Below are positions 7,441-16,110 of a DNA stretch of 31,743 nucleotides, piece after piece; position 1 is the stretch's first letter; each line of letters starts with the position of its first letter. The DNA comes from Actinomycetes bacterium (lineage in GTDB: Bacteria > Actinomycetota > Actinomycetes > Mycobacteriales > Mycobacteriaceae). The stretch is from the NCBI GenBank assembly GCA_022600695.1, contig JAHZJY010000368.1, positions 1 to 31,743 on the forward strand. Direction: 5' to 3'. The notes under the pieces were generated by a model. The model had not been told where the DNA came from. It made no database searches and was given only the letters and a program-made list of their open reading frames with translations. The position numbers were made by a program, and so were the translations under genes.

Positions 7441-7878
7441 TCAGCAGCCCCCGTCGGCTGCGGCCCGGACGGCAATGATCAAGGCGGCCTGCTGGGCGCC
7501 GGTCAACTCCGGCCAGGTCATCTGGAACGTGGCCCGCCCGGGCTCGGTGGCGGCCTGCACCTCCTTGAGATACGGCTCGACCAGTGTCTGGGGGTCACCG
7601 CCCCGGGTGTCCATCCAATCCTTGGCGACCATGCAGGCCTGCGCGTACTGCTCCTCGGTGGACTGGGCCGGTTCATCGACCCTGGTGGTCACCCCGCCGG
7701 GCGAGACCCCGACTGCCTGATCGCCGGACTCTGGGGCGAGCGGTTCCGCGATCGGTCGCTCGGCGTTCGGAGTCGGCGCTACCGGTGCGGCCGTATCGCC
7801 GCCCCTCCCTGCGCAACCCGTCACGAGTGCGACGGTGAGCGCGGCGGCGCCGCCGATGCGTTGTCCTGTCCTGAGCAT
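7441..7878 (-). CDS. lpqV: Lipoprotein LpqV
   Basis: The product (145 aa) has a lipoprotein signal peptide: basic start MLRTGQR, a hydrophobic core A-A-A-L-T-V-A-L and the lipobox V-T-G-C, with acylated Cys near residue 22. A Pro/Ala-rich linker follows, then a compact domain with E-Q-Y-A-Q-A-C-M-V-A-K-D-W and a final Cys, so one disulfide is possible. Length and position match Mtb LpqV (Rv1064c, 139 aa). An upstream in-frame ATG at 7899 (MLHRLTV) would lengthen the n-region by seven residues; neither start has a good Shine-Dalgarno. It is predicted to be anchored outside the plasma membrane. Function unknown. Confidence 0.8.
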   Translation of the reverse strand: MLRTGQRIGGAAALTVALVTGCAGRGGDTAAPVAPTPNAERPIAEPLAPESGDQAVGVSPGGVTTRVDEPAQSTEEQYAQACMVAKDWMDTRGGDPQTLVEPYLKEVQAATEPGRATFQMTWPELTGAQQAALIIAVRAAADGGC

Positions 7879-7982
7879 GACGGTCAATCTATGCAACATC
7901 GGACGAGTCTGCGCCGGTGCAGCCCTCGATGGCGTGTCCGTGGTGGATCGGGCTGCCGGCCGACCGGCTCGAGAAAGCCCGA

Positions 7983-9668
7983 CTACTGGGTGTAGTCCTG
8001 CCTCACCAGTCCCCGCAGCCGCTCCGTCTTCTCCGGCGTCCAGCCCGGAGGCTGCATGACCGCCGCCCAGGCATTGACCGCATCCTTGACGTAGCGGTGG
8101 CCGTGTCCGTCCGGTACGTCGACGGCGACCGCCATATCCGCCGCCACCTGGAGGAAGGTGACCACCGGGATCCAGTTCATATCCCCGGAAACGTCGTATC
8201 CGCGCGGTTCGCGCAGCCAATCAGGTTCGGCGAAGAGCAGTTCGGGGTTCCACCATGCGATCGGGTCCGAGGCATGTTGCAGATAGGCGATCCTCGGGTT
8301 GCCCCAGGGTGTTTCCGGACGGTCGAGATCCTCCGGGCGCGCGGCGAATCGCACGTTGACGCCGTCATCGAAGATCGGCAGCCACTCCGGCGACCCCGGA
8401 TCCCGGTTGGCCGTGACGTCGTCGCGCATGGTGTTCTGGAACGTCGGTCCGGAGAACAGTGCGCCGTTGGTGCGGGCGATGATGTTGTTCGGGCTGAGGA
8501 ACGGCGCCTCGCCGCCGAAGGAGCCCAGGCTCTCGCCGAACACCACGATCTTGGGCCGCCGAGCCTCCGGAAGGGCTCGCACCTTCTCGTCGACCGCCTC
8601 GAAGAGTGCCTGCCCGGCCTGGCGGGCGTTCTCCTTGTCCACGAGGAACGACAACCAGCTCGGGAGGTAGGAGTACTGCATGCTCACGATGGCGGTGTCA
8701 CCGTTGAACATGTACTCCAGCGAGTCGGCCTCGGCGGCGTTGATCCAACCCGTACCGGTAGTGGTGGCGACCGCGATGACCTTGCGCTTCAGTCCACCTT
8801 CGCGCTCGAGTTCCTCGGCGGCGAGTTCGGCGGTCTGGCGGATCCCGTCGGCGGATTTCAGCCCCGCGTACGCACGGATCGGTTCGATGGCCGGCGCGCC
8901 GTTGAACGCGGTCAACTCCTCGACCGTCGGCCCGTTTCCGACGAAGATCCGGCCCTGGTGTCCCAACGATTCCCAGGACACCAATGAGCCCGGGCCGCCC
9001 GAGCGCAGTGGGGTCTTCGGTGCGGGCTGGTTGGGATCCAGCTCGTCGTTGATCGCCGAGAAGGTCTTGTTCAACAAGCTCATGCCGCCGCGCACCACCA
9101 CCCCATTGAGGGTGGCGATGCTCACCGATACCAGGGCAACTACCGCGACCACGGCCGAAACCCGCGGTGGAGCAACGCGATTGAGCTGCGCAACGAGAAA
9201 TCGGACAAGTCTGCCGACCAGCTGACCGATTTCCACGAAAACGAAAAGCAGGATGACCGCCAGCACTCCCGCCTGAACGTAGTTGAACCACCGTAGTTGA
9301 GGGACTCCCATCAGGTCGCGAACGTTGCCTTGCCAGTAGCTGAAGTAAAAGACGCCAATGGTCAATTCCACGACTGCGACGGCAGCCAGCACCCGCCAGG
9401 CCCAACGGGGTGCTCGCGGGCTGCTCGGGCGGGACTGCATGAACCGCACCAGCCACACTCCGAAGACCCCGAGGCCGTAGCCGATCGCCCCGGTCGCTCC
9501 GCTGACGATGCCCTGGAACAGCGGACCGCGCGGTAGCAGCGACGGTGTCATCGACAGCCACAAAAAGATCATTCCAACCGCCGTGCCGGTGAAGGTGTAC
9601 CGGCGCTGCCACCAATCCCGGTCGGGTTCCCGGGCCTCGGCGGCGGTCTGCGGTTCGGCGACTGTCAC
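7983..9668 (-). CDS. Membrane-anchored alpha/beta-hydrolase, Rv1069c homologue
   Basis: The protein has 561 residues. The N-terminal half holds about five membrane helices (about 28-45, 52-75, 92-112, 133-153 and 170-192). The C-terminal half (about 235-540) is an alpha/beta-hydrolase domain whose nucleophile elbow is F-G-E-S-L-G (Ser380). This architecture is the Abhydrolase_9 family with its own N-terminal membrane domain, common in mycobacteria. Mtb Rv1069c is the counterpart (587 aa). The start is GTG, 11 bp after the echA8 stop, so it is the last gene of an echA9-echA8-hydrolase operon. The context suggests lipid or acyl-CoA related work, but the substrate is unknown. Confidence 0.87.
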   Translation of the reverse strand: MTVAEPQTAAEAREPDRDWWQRRYTFTGTAVGMIFLWLSMTPSLLPRGPLFQGIVSGATGAIGYGLGVFGVWLVRFMQSRPSSPRAPRWAWRVLAAVAVVELTIGVFYFSYWQGNVRDLMGVPQLRWFNYVQAGVLAVILLFVFVEIGQLVGRLVRFLVAQLNRVAPPRVSAVVAVVALVSVSIATLNGVVVRGGMSLLNKTFSAINDELDPNQPAPKTPLRSGGPGSLVSWESLGHQGRIFVGNGPTVEELTAFNGAPAIEPIRAYAGLKSADGIRQTAELAAEELEREGGLKRKVIAVATTTGTGWINAAEADSLEYMFNGDTAIVSMQYSYLPSWLSFLVDKENARQAGQALFEAVDEKVRALPEARRPKIVVFGESLGSFGGEAPFLSPNNIIARTNGALFSGPTFQNTMRDDVTANRDPGSPEWLPIFDDGVNVRFAARPEDLDRPETPWGNPRIAYLQHASDPIAWWNPELLFAEPDWLREPRGYDVSGDMNWIPVVTFLQVAADMAVAVDVPDGHGHRYVKDAVNAWAAVMQPPGWTPEKTERLRGLVRQDYTQ

Positions 9669-9679
9669 GGCAGAGAACC

Positions 9680-10453
9680 TTATCGGTGGGTGAAGTTGGG
9701 AGCCCGTTTCTCTGTGAAGGCGGCCATCCCCTCGCTCTGATCTTCGGTGGCGAACGCCGAGTGGAACAGTCGGCGTTCGTAGAGCAGGCCCTCGGCGAGG
9801 GTGGACTCGAACGCGCGGTTGACTGCCTCCTTGGCCATCCGGGCGGCCGATAGAGACATCCGGGAGATGGTCGTGGCCACCGCGTTGGCCTCGTCGAGCA
9901 GTTGGTCGGCCGGAACCACCCGCGACACCAGGCCACTGCGTTCGGCCTCGGTTGCATCGAGGGTGCGACCGGTCAGGATCAGGTCCATTGCCTTGGCTTT
10001 ACCGATCGCCCGGGTCAGCCGTTGCGAACCGCCCATGCCTGGCAGCACGCCGAGTTTGATCTCCGGTTGGCCGAACTTCGCATTATCCGCGGCGATCAGC
10101 ACGTCGCACATCATGGCCAGCTCGCAACCCCCGCCCAGCGCATAGCCGGCAACCGCGGCGATCAGCGGTGTGCGGATGGCGCCAAGCCTGCCCCAGGCGG
10201 CGAAGAAATCAGCTTCGAAAACCTCGGAGAACGACAGTGCCGACATCTCCTTGATGTCGGCGCCGGCGGCGAAGGCCTTCCCCGAGCCGGTGATCACGAT
10301 GGCACCGATTCCGGGGTCGGCGTCGAGTTCTGCTGCCGCGGTCGTCACCTCGGCCATCACCTGGCTGTTGAGGGCGTTGAGCGCTTTGGGCCGGTTCAGC
10401 GTGATGGTGCCGACGCGCTCCGATTGGCTTACCAGGATCGTCTCGTAACTCAT
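9680..10453 (-). CDS. echA8: Enoyl-CoA hydratase EchA8
   Basis: Crotonase-superfamily protein of 257 aa, the length of Mtb EchA8 (Rv1070c), and nearly identical along most of its length by eye. It hydrates trans-2-enoyl-CoA in beta-oxidation. Visible hallmarks are the CoA/oxyanion segments [11 protein letters not shown] and [12 protein letters not shown], plus the catalytic glutamate region [16 protein letters not shown]. The ATG at 10453 (MSYETIL) is preferred over the GTG two codons upstream because AAGGAG lies five bases before it and because Mtb EchA8 begins the same way. It follows echA9 after 13 bp and precedes the membrane hydrolase after 11 bp. Confidence 0.95.
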   Translation of the reverse strand: MSYETILVSQSERVGTITLNRPKALNALNSQVMAEVTTAAAELDADPGIGAIVITGSGKAFAAGADIKEMSALSFSEVFEADFFAAWGRLGAIRTPLIAAVAGYALGGGCELAMMCDVLIAADNAKFGQPEIKLGVLPGMGGSQRLTRAIGKAKAMDLILTGRTLDATEAERSGLVSRVVPADQLLDEANAVATTISRMSLSAARMAKEAVNRAFESTLAEGLLYERRLFHSAFATEDQSEGMAAFTEKRAPNFTHR

Positions 10454-10466
10454 GTGCACTCCTTCT

Positions 10467-11504
10467 TCAGAACGTCAGGTCTGGATCGGCCGGCGCGAAG
10501 TAGGCGTTGACGGCGTCTGCCGTCACCGCTGCCAGCGACTCCGGCGACCACCGGGGGTTGCGGTCCTTGTCCACCAGTTGGGCGCGGATGCCCTCGACCA
10601 GGTCGTGGGACCTCAGCGCGGCGCAGGACACCCGATATTCCTGAACCAGCACCTGTTCGAGGGTGTCCAGTTCGGCAGCGCGCCGAACGGCTGCCAGGGT
10701 GACGTCCAACGCGATGGGGGAGCGGGTGGAGATGATGTCGGCGGCATTGTTGGCCGGTTCCACGTCGTGGCCGCGCAGGGCGGCGACGATGTCGGTGACC
10801 GTGTCGCCGGAGTAGCACTGATCGATCCAATCCCGCTGGGCGGCGAGCTGACTGGGCGGCGGGTCTTGAGCGTGATCGCCCAGGGCCGAGTCGATCCCGT
10901 CGGCGACGATCCGTGCGGTGAACGCCTCGATGTCGACACTGGCGACGTAGTGGTCGGCCAGGCCGAGTGCGATGGCGTCCGCCCCGGAGAAGGGTGCGCC
11001 GGTCAGGGCGGCGTGCAGACCGAGGTTCCCGGGTGCCCGGGACAGCAGGAAGGTGCCGCCGACGTCGGGGATGAATCCGATACCGACCTCGGGCATGGCG
11101 ATCGTCGACGTGTCGGTCACCACGCGGACACTGCCGTGCGCACTGACGCCGACTCCGCCGCCCATCACGATGCCGCCCATGCACGCGATGTAGGGCTTGG
11201 GGTAGCGCCCGATACGGGCGTTCAGGCGGTACTCGTCGAACCAGAACCGCCGCGCCTCGGTGCCGCCGGCCTTGGCGCTGTGGTAGATCGCCACCACATC
11301 GCCGCCGGCGCAGAGGCCGCGGTCCCCGGCGCCGTTGACGACGACCGCGCGCACGGCTGCGTCGTCCTCCCACGCGGTCAGCGCGGCGTCCATCGCGGCC
11401 ACCATGGTGTGGGTCAGGGAGTTGAGAGCCTTCGGGCGGTTCAGGGTCAGGAACCCGACCCCGCCCTCGACTCGGGTCAGTACCTCGTCGGGAAAATCGC
11501 TCAA
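10467..11504 (-). CDS. echA9: 3-hydroxyisobutyryl-CoA hydrolase-type crotonase, EchA9
   Basis: The product has 345 aa, as does Mtb EchA9 (Rv1071c). It belongs to the crotonase branch with 3-hydroxyisobutyryl-CoA hydrolases of valine breakdown. Features are [15 protein letters not shown] and [14 protein letters not shown], with the Glu and Asp seen in HIBCH-like hydrolases, and the long C-terminal extension of that branch. Translation must start at TTG (11502-11504): no ATG or GTG lies between it and the upstream in-frame TAA, and GGAG sits eight bases before it. An ATG-ACC-GGT-TGA mini-ORF (11512-11501) overlaps the start. Annotated as enoyl-CoA hydratase in many genomes; hydrolase activity is more likely from sequence. 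Confidence 0.9.
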   Translation of the reverse strand: MSDFPDEVLTRVEGGVGFLTLNRPKALNSLTHTMVAAMDAALTAWEDDAAVRAVVVNGAGDRGLCAGGDVVAIYHSAKAGGTEARRFWFDEYRLNARIGRYPKPYIACMGGIVMGGGVGVSAHGSVRVVTDTSTIAMPEVGIGFIPDVGGTFLLSRAPGNLGLHAALTGAPFSGADAIALGLADHYVASVDIEAFTARIVADGIDSALGDHAQDPPPSQLAAQRDWIDQCYSGDTVTDIVAALRGHDVEPANNAADIISTRSPIALDVTLAAVRRAAELDTLEQVLVQEYRVSCAALRSHDLVEGIRAQLVDKDRNPRWSPESLAAVTADAVNAYFAPADPDLTF

Positions 11505-11702
11505 CCGGTCATCTCCGTCCCTGGAAGGTTGGACGTCCTGGTTTTACCAGCCCAATGTGGTCCGGGCTCCACCGGGATAAGAGGTAAGGTTGTCCTACGG
11601 CGGCAAGACTGGGAAGTTCATGGGAACTGTTCGGGGATTGCCGTTCGTTGACCCTTTGTCTTCGGACTGATATTCATCGGACTTACTCGAAAGGATCCGA
11701 CG

Positions 11703-12548
11703 GTGCGGGAATCCAGCAACCCGGTCTTCCGCTCGCTGCCCAAGCAGCAGGGCGGCTATGCGCAGTTCGGCCCCGGTATCGCCGGCGCCACCAGGCAGGT
11801 CGGCTATCAGGCCGAGCCCTACACCACGGCTCCGCAGACCGGTGTCTCGCGGCCGCTGACGATCGACGACGTCGTCACCAAGACCGGCATCACCCTCGGG
11901 GTGCTCTCGGTGGTGGCGGCGATCTCGTACTTCATCGTCGGTGGCAGTCCCGGCCTCGCGATGCCGTTCACCCTGGTCGGCGCGCTCGGTGGTTTGGCAT
12001 TGGTCCTGGTCGCCACCTTCGGCCGTAAGCAGGACAACCCGGCGATCGTCCTGAGTTACGCGGCGCTCGAGGGTCTGTTCCTCGGCGCAATATCCTGGGT
12101 GTTCGGCAACGTCGTCGTCGCCAACGGCAACGCCGGCGCGCTGATCACCCAGGCGGTACTCGGTACCCTCGGCGTGTTCTTCGGCATGCTGGTGGTCTAC
12201 AAGACCGGGGCCATCCGGGTCACCCCCAAGTTCACCCGATTCCTGGTCGCCAGCATGGTCGGCGTCCTGGTGTTGATGCTCGGCAATTTCGTGCTGGCGA
12301 TGTTCGGCGTCGGAGGCGGCGAGGGGATGGGATTGCGATCCGGCGGACCGCTGGCCATCATCTTCTCGCTGGTGTGCATCGGAATCGCGGCCTTCAGCTT
12401 CCTGCTCGACTTCGACGCCGCAGACCAGATGATCCGGGCCGGCGCGCCGGAAAAGGCCGCCTGGGGCGTCGCCCTCGGTCTGACTGTGACGCTGGTGTGG
12501 CTGTATCTGGAAATCCTGCGTCTGCTCAGCTACTTCCAGAACGACTAG
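11703..12548 (+). CDS. Bax inhibitor-1/YccA family membrane protein, Rv1072 homologue
   Basis: This 281-residue protein has a hydrophilic N-terminal stretch of about 50 residues and then seven hydrophobic helices. The family signature is visible as Y-A-A-L-E-G-L-F-L-G-A-I-S, and the last part has L-D-F-D-A-A-D plus L-Y-L-E-I-L-R-L-L, conserved in the BI-1/YccA/YetJ group. Members act as membrane pH-sensitive calcium leak channels or stress proteins in other bacteria; the mycobacterial role is unproven. The start is GTG at 11703 behind AAAGGA. Position next to echA9 and length agree with Mtb Rv1072 (278 aa). A strong terminator follows the gene. Confidence 0.9.
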   Translation: MRESSNPVFRSLPKQQGGYAQFGPGIAGATRQVGYQAEPYTTAPQTGVSRPLTIDDVVTKTGITLGVLSVVAAISYFIVGGSPGLAMPFTLVGALGGLALVLVATFGRKQDNPAIVLSYAALEGLFLGAISWVFGNVVVANGNAGALITQAVLGTLGVFFGMLVVYKTGAIRVTPKFTRFLVASMVGVLVLMLGNFVLAMFGVGGGEGMGLRSGGPLAIIFSLVCIGIAAFSFLLDFDAADQMIRAGAPEKAAWGVALGLTVTLVWLYLEILRLLSYFQND

Positions 12549-12586
12549 GTACGTTCCCGAACGATCAGACGTCCACGGCGTCCGAG

Positions 12587-12612
12587 AAAACCCCGCTCCG
12601 GCGGGGTTTTTT
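12587..12612 (+). terminator. Intrinsic (rho-independent) terminator
   Basis: AAAACCCCGC, loop TCCG, then GCGGGG followed by six T: a 6-bp all-GC stem extended by A-T pairs and a T-run. It lies about 40 bp after the BI-1 family gene. Because of the A-run on the left arm it could also work in part for the minus-strand fadA3 transcript. It is the clearest terminator in the window. Confidence 0.9.
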
Positions 12613-12674
12613 CGTGGCCGGTCGGGTCCCCGCCGATCCTCTCCCCGCGGGTGGGTCCGCGCTGCGGGTGAGTC

Positions 12675-13895
12675 TCAGCTGAGCCTCTCCACCACCATCG
12701 CCATACCCTGTCCGCCACCTACGCACATGGTTTCGACCCCGAACGTCTTGTCGTGGGTAGCAAGGTTGTTCAGCAGCGTGGCGGTGATACGCGCGCCTGT
12801 CATACCGAACGGGTGACCCAGCGCAATCGCCCCGCCCGAGATATTGAGCTTGTCCTCGTCGATGCCGAGCGCGCGGGCCGAGCCGAGCACCTGCACGGCG
12901 AAGGCTTCGTTGATCTCGAACAGGTCGATATCGGAGACCGACATACCCGCGTTCGTCAAGGCTTTCTGCACCGCATCGATCGGGCCCAGGCCCATGATCT
13001 CCGGGGAGAGGCCGGACACGCCGGTGGAGACCACGCGGGCCAGCGGGGTGAGTCCCAGTTCTTCGGCCCGGGTATCGGACATGACGATCACCGCGGCGGC
13101 GCCGTCGTTGAGTGGGCAGGCGTTTCCGGCGGTGACGGTGCCATCGGGGCGGAATACCGGTGCCAGCTGGCTGACCTTCTCGTAACTCGTCCCGGCCCGG
13201 GGACCGTCGTCGGTTCGTACGACGGTGCCGTCCGGCAATGTCACCGGGGCGATCTCCCGCTCGAAGAAACCACTGTCGATGGCCGCCTCGGCGCGGTTCT
13301 GGCTGCGCACGCCCCAACGGTCCTGGTCCTCGCGGCTGATACCGGTATGGAGTGCGACATTCTCCGCGGTCTGCCCCATCGCGATATAGACGTCCGGCAG
13401 CAGGCCGTCTTCGCGGGGGTCGTGCCATTCGGTGGCGCCGTCGGCCGCGGCCGCGTCACAACGCTCGCGGGCCTCGTTGAACAGCACGTTGCGGGTCTCC
13501 GGCCACGAGTCGGCGCTGCCCTGCGGGAACCGCGACACCGTCTCGACCCCCGCAGAGATGAACGCATGTCCCTCGCCGGCCTTGATCGCGTGGAACGCCA
13601 TTCGGGTGGTCTGCAGCGATGACGAGCAATACCGGTTGACGGTCACTCCGGGCAGAAAGTCGTAGCCGAGTTCGACGGCCACGACGCGGGCGATGTTGAA
13701 CCCGGCCTCGCCTGCCGGCTGACCGCACCCCAACATCAGGTCGTCGATATCGCGCGGGTTCAGCCCGGGGACTTTGTCGAGGGCGGCGCGCACCATCTGA
13801 ACTGCCAGATCGTCGGGTCGGATCTCGACCAGTGAGCCCTTGAAGGCCCGGCCGATGGGAGAACGGGCGGTGGAGACGATGACGGCTTCGGGCAT
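12675..13895 (-). CDS. fadA3: Thiolase (acetyl-CoA acyltransferase) FadA3
   Basis: A type II thiolase of 406 aa that cleaves 3-ketoacyl-CoA in beta-oxidation or condenses acetyl-CoA. Active-site elements are complete: nucleophilic Cys90 in N-R-Y-C-S-S-S, His361 in G-H-P-F-G-M-T-G-A-R, and Cys391 in C-V-G-G-G-Q-G. The N-terminus MPEAVIVSTARSPIG is canonical. The start at 13895 has GAGGAG six bases upstream; the frame stays open another 42 codons but that part is Pro/Arg-rich and overlaps the upstream esterase gene. Mtb FadA3 (Rv1074c) is 405 aa. It lies 37 bp after the esterase gene and is probably co-transcribed with it. Confidence 0.94.
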   Translation of the reverse strand: MPEAVIVSTARSPIGRAFKGSLVEIRPDDLAVQMVRAALDKVPGLNPRDIDDLMLGCGQPAGEAGFNIARVVAVELGYDFLPGVTVNRYCSSSLQTTRMAFHAIKAGEGHAFISAGVETVSRFPQGSADSWPETRNVLFNEARERCDAAAADGATEWHDPREDGLLPDVYIAMGQTAENVALHTGISREDQDRWGVRSQNRAEAAIDSGFFEREIAPVTLPDGTVVRTDDGPRAGTSYEKVSQLAPVFRPDGTVTAGNACPLNDGAAAVIVMSDTRAEELGLTPLARVVSTGVSGLSPEIMGLGPIDAVQKALTNAGMSVSDIDLFEINEAFAVQVLGSARALGIDEDKLNISGGAIALGHPFGMTGARITATLLNNLATHDKTFGVETMCVGGGQGMAMVVERLS

Positions 13896-13932
13896 GAGGT
13901 GCTCCTCGTTGGTTCGCGGATTACCGAGAAAC

Positions 13933-14868
13933 CTAGCCCGTGGGCCGGGCCGCGGGGGTGGTAACCCCGCTGCCGCGCCGGTGGAGCAGCCTGCTGAGTG
14001 GAGCGAGTCCGGCCACCACACCGGTCAGTCGTGCCGCTCGCGGCAACGCGGGGCGATCCTCGCCGAGGGCCCGGCACAGTGCCGGCAGCAACTGATCGGC
14101 GGCGAGCGCGTATCCGGTCGCGGAAGGATGGTAGCGGTCCGCGGAGAACAGCAACTCGGGTTCGGTCTCGAAGTGGGGCGCGAGCAGATCGGCCAGCGGA
14201 ACCGGGACCCCGCCGGCCGCGCCCACCTCGCCGGCCTGCGCCCGGGCCAACCTGAGCCCCAGGGATCGGGCTGTCCAGCGCAGCGGTTGCGGGATGGCTG
14301 TGATGACCCCGAGGTCCGGGCAGGTGCCGACCACCACCGCGGTGCCGCCGCGGCGCAGGCGGCGAACCGCAGCGCCGAGCCGACGGGCCGACGGGCCGAT
14401 GCCGTTGAGCGCGGTGACGTCGTTGGCGCCGATCATGATCACCGCGGCATCGGGCGGGGGTCCGGCCACCAGCATCGCGTCGACCTGACTTGCCAAGCCC
14501 CTCGAGGTCGCGCCCACAATCGCCTTCGTCGACAGCCGCACCGGCTGTCCGGTCTGTTCGGCCAGCCCACGGGCCAGCAAAACCCCGGGAACTTCGTCGG
14601 CCTGCCGGCAGCCGTACCCGGTAGCGGTCGAGTCGCCGAACACCATCAGGTGCAGGTCCGTGTTCGCACCGCGCTCCCACCGGCGGGCCGGTCCACCGCC
14701 GGGCGCGTACACCCCGTCCGCGCGGGGCGGGGTGTCCCAGGCCCGCGGGATGATGCTTCGTGCCTGCTCGGCCTGCCCGGTGAGAAGGTTGCGGGCACCC
14801 ACGACCGCGCTGCCGGTCGAGGCCAGAACGCCCGCGACGGCCAGTGCCTTGGTGGGACCGAGCCACAT
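13933..14868 (-). CDS. SGNH/GDSL esterase, Rv1075c homologue
   Basis: The product (311 aa from the ATG at 14868) has a hydrophobic N-terminal segment (about residues 8-25), then an SGNH hydrolase domain. Block I is V-F-G-D-S-T-A-T-G (Ser80), block III is I-G-A-N-D-V, and block V is S-A-D-R-Y-H-P-S (Asp244, His247). With this start the triad numbering equals that remembered for the characterised Mtb esterase Rv1075c (Ser80, Asp244, His247), which favours ATG 14868 over the GTG two codons upstream. The N-terminal segment suggests export or membrane anchoring, so it probably acts on lipid esters at the envelope. It is the first gene of an operon with fadA3, divergent from lipU. Confidence 0.88.
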   Translation of the reverse strand: MWLGPTKALAVAGVLASTGSAVVGARNLLTGQAEQARSIIPRAWDTPPRADGVYAPGGGPARRWERGANTDLHLMVFGDSTATGYGCRQADEVPGVLLARGLAEQTGQPVRLSTKAIVGATSRGLASQVDAMLVAGPPPDAAVIMIGANDVTALNGIGPSARRLGAAVRRLRRGGTAVVVGTCPDLGVITAIPQPLRWTARSLGLRLARAQAGEVGAAGGVPVPLADLLAPHFETEPELLFSADRYHPSATGYALAADQLLPALCRALGEDRPALPRAARLTGVVAGLAPLSRLLHRRGSGVTTPAARPTG

Positions 14869-15045
14869 GGTCACGGAACTCAGTGTGGGCCCGCGAAACC
14901 GGGTTGGCGATCACGGACCGGTATCAGTTCCAGCAATAATTCGTCATCTGTGATTGTGGTCCCGGTCACAGCTGCCAAGCTTGGGGTCGCACTACAGTCA
15001 CACCAGAACGGTCACACCGCTACAACGACGTAGGGAGTGTTCAGG

Positions 15046-16077
15046 ATGACCGCACCCAGCAAGGTTCCGCCGTCCACCCGGCCGGCCCGCCCGCGTCGCT
15101 ACCCGGTCAGCGACGGCGCGCCGGTGGAAGTCGTCGAGGACGGCCCGAGCCTGCCGGCACGGCTGGTCTCGTTGGGCGCGAGGCTGACGATGTGGCCCAC
15201 GCTGGCGGTGCTCAGCCACGTTCCGCACCTGCCGTGGCCGTTCGGACTGGTGGACTACGTGGCCCAGGCGCTGCTGCCCTCGCCCGGCACGGTGCGCGCC
15301 ACCGTCGGGCTGCCCAACTCGTCGGCCCAGTTGGTACGGGCCCCCGGGGTGCTACCCGCCGACGGCCGCCGGCGGGTCGTGCTGTACCTGCACGGGGGGG
15401 CGTTTCTGACGTGCGGGGTGAACTCGCACAGCCGCATCTCGGTCGCGCTGTCGAAGTTCGCCGACTCGCCGGTACTGGTGGTCGACTACCGGCTGATCCC
15501 CAAGCACACCATCGGGATGGCCATCGACGACTGCTACGACGGCTACCGGTGGCTGCGACTGCGCGGTTACGAGCCCGACCAGATCGTGCTGGCCGGCGAC
15601 TCGGCCGGTGGCTACCTCGCGCTGGCGTTGGCCCAGCGGCTTCAGGCCGAGGGCGAGACCCCGGCCGCGCTGGTCGCCATCTCGCCGCTGTTGCAGTTGG
15701 AGCAGGACCCCAAGCTGACCCATCCCAACGCCTACACCGATGCGATGTTCCCGCCGAAGGCCTTCGACGCGCTGGTCGCGCTGGTGGCCCGGGCGGCGGC
15801 CAAGCATGTCGTGGACGGAGAGCCGGAGGACGTCTACGAGCCGCTGGACCATATCGAGCCGGGATTGCCGCAGACACTGATCCACGTCTCCGGCTCGGAG
15901 GTATTGCTCCATGACGCCAGGCTGGCCGCCCGGCGGTTGGCGGCCGCCGGGGTACCGGCTGAGGTGCGGGTGTGGCCGGGCCAGATTCACGACTTCCAAC
16001 TGGCCGCCCCGCTGATCCCGGAGGCGACCCGATCCCTGCGCCAGATCGGTGAGTACATTCGCGAAGCCACCGGCTGA
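15046..16077 (+). CDS. lipU: Hormone-sensitive-lipase family esterase LipU
   Basis: An alpha/beta-hydrolase of 343 aa from the HSL family. The oxyanion motif H-G-G-A-F (as Y-L-H-G-G-A-F) stands about 85 residues before the nucleophile elbow G-D-S-A-G-G. The catalytic Asp is probably in the stretch after I-H-V-S-G-S-E-V-L-L-H-D, and the His in Q-I-H-D-F. It hydrolyses short to medium acyl esters; Mtb LipU (Rv1076) is a predicted lipase of about 297 aa, so this copy has a longer N-terminus. ATG 15046 is chosen because GGGAG sits eight bases upstream; a GTG at 15037 overlaps that site. It lies 33 bp before cbs. Confidence 0.88.
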   Translation: MTAPSKVPPSTRPARPRRYPVSDGAPVEVVEDGPSLPARLVSLGARLTMWPTLAVLSHVPHLPWPFGLVDYVAQALLPSPGTVRATVGLPNSSAQLVRAPGVLPADGRRRVVLYLHGGAFLTCGVNSHSRISVALSKFADSPVLVVDYRLIPKHTIGMAIDDCYDGYRWLRLRGYEPDQIVLAGDSAGGYLALALAQRLQAEGETPAALVAISPLLQLEQDPKLTHPNAYTDAMFPPKAFDALVALVARAAAKHVVDGEPEDVYEPLDHIEPGLPQTLIHVSGSEVLLHDARLAARRLAAAGVPAEVRVWPGQIHDFQLAAPLIPEATRSLRQIGEYIREATG

Positions 16078-16110
16078 ACGGACGGCGCCGCGGCCTGCGA
16101 CCATAGAGCC

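Noticed and set aside
8698..9957. A 419-codon minus-strand frame across the membrane hydrolase and echA8.
   Set aside because: It is another frame of two recognised genes on the same strand; Arg/Pro/Ser-rich and without motifs.
14950..14971. TGTGA and TCACA arms near the Rv1075c/lipU divergence, recalling a CRP site.
   Set aside because: The arms are 12 bases apart, not 6 as in the CRP consensus, so no CRP site is called.
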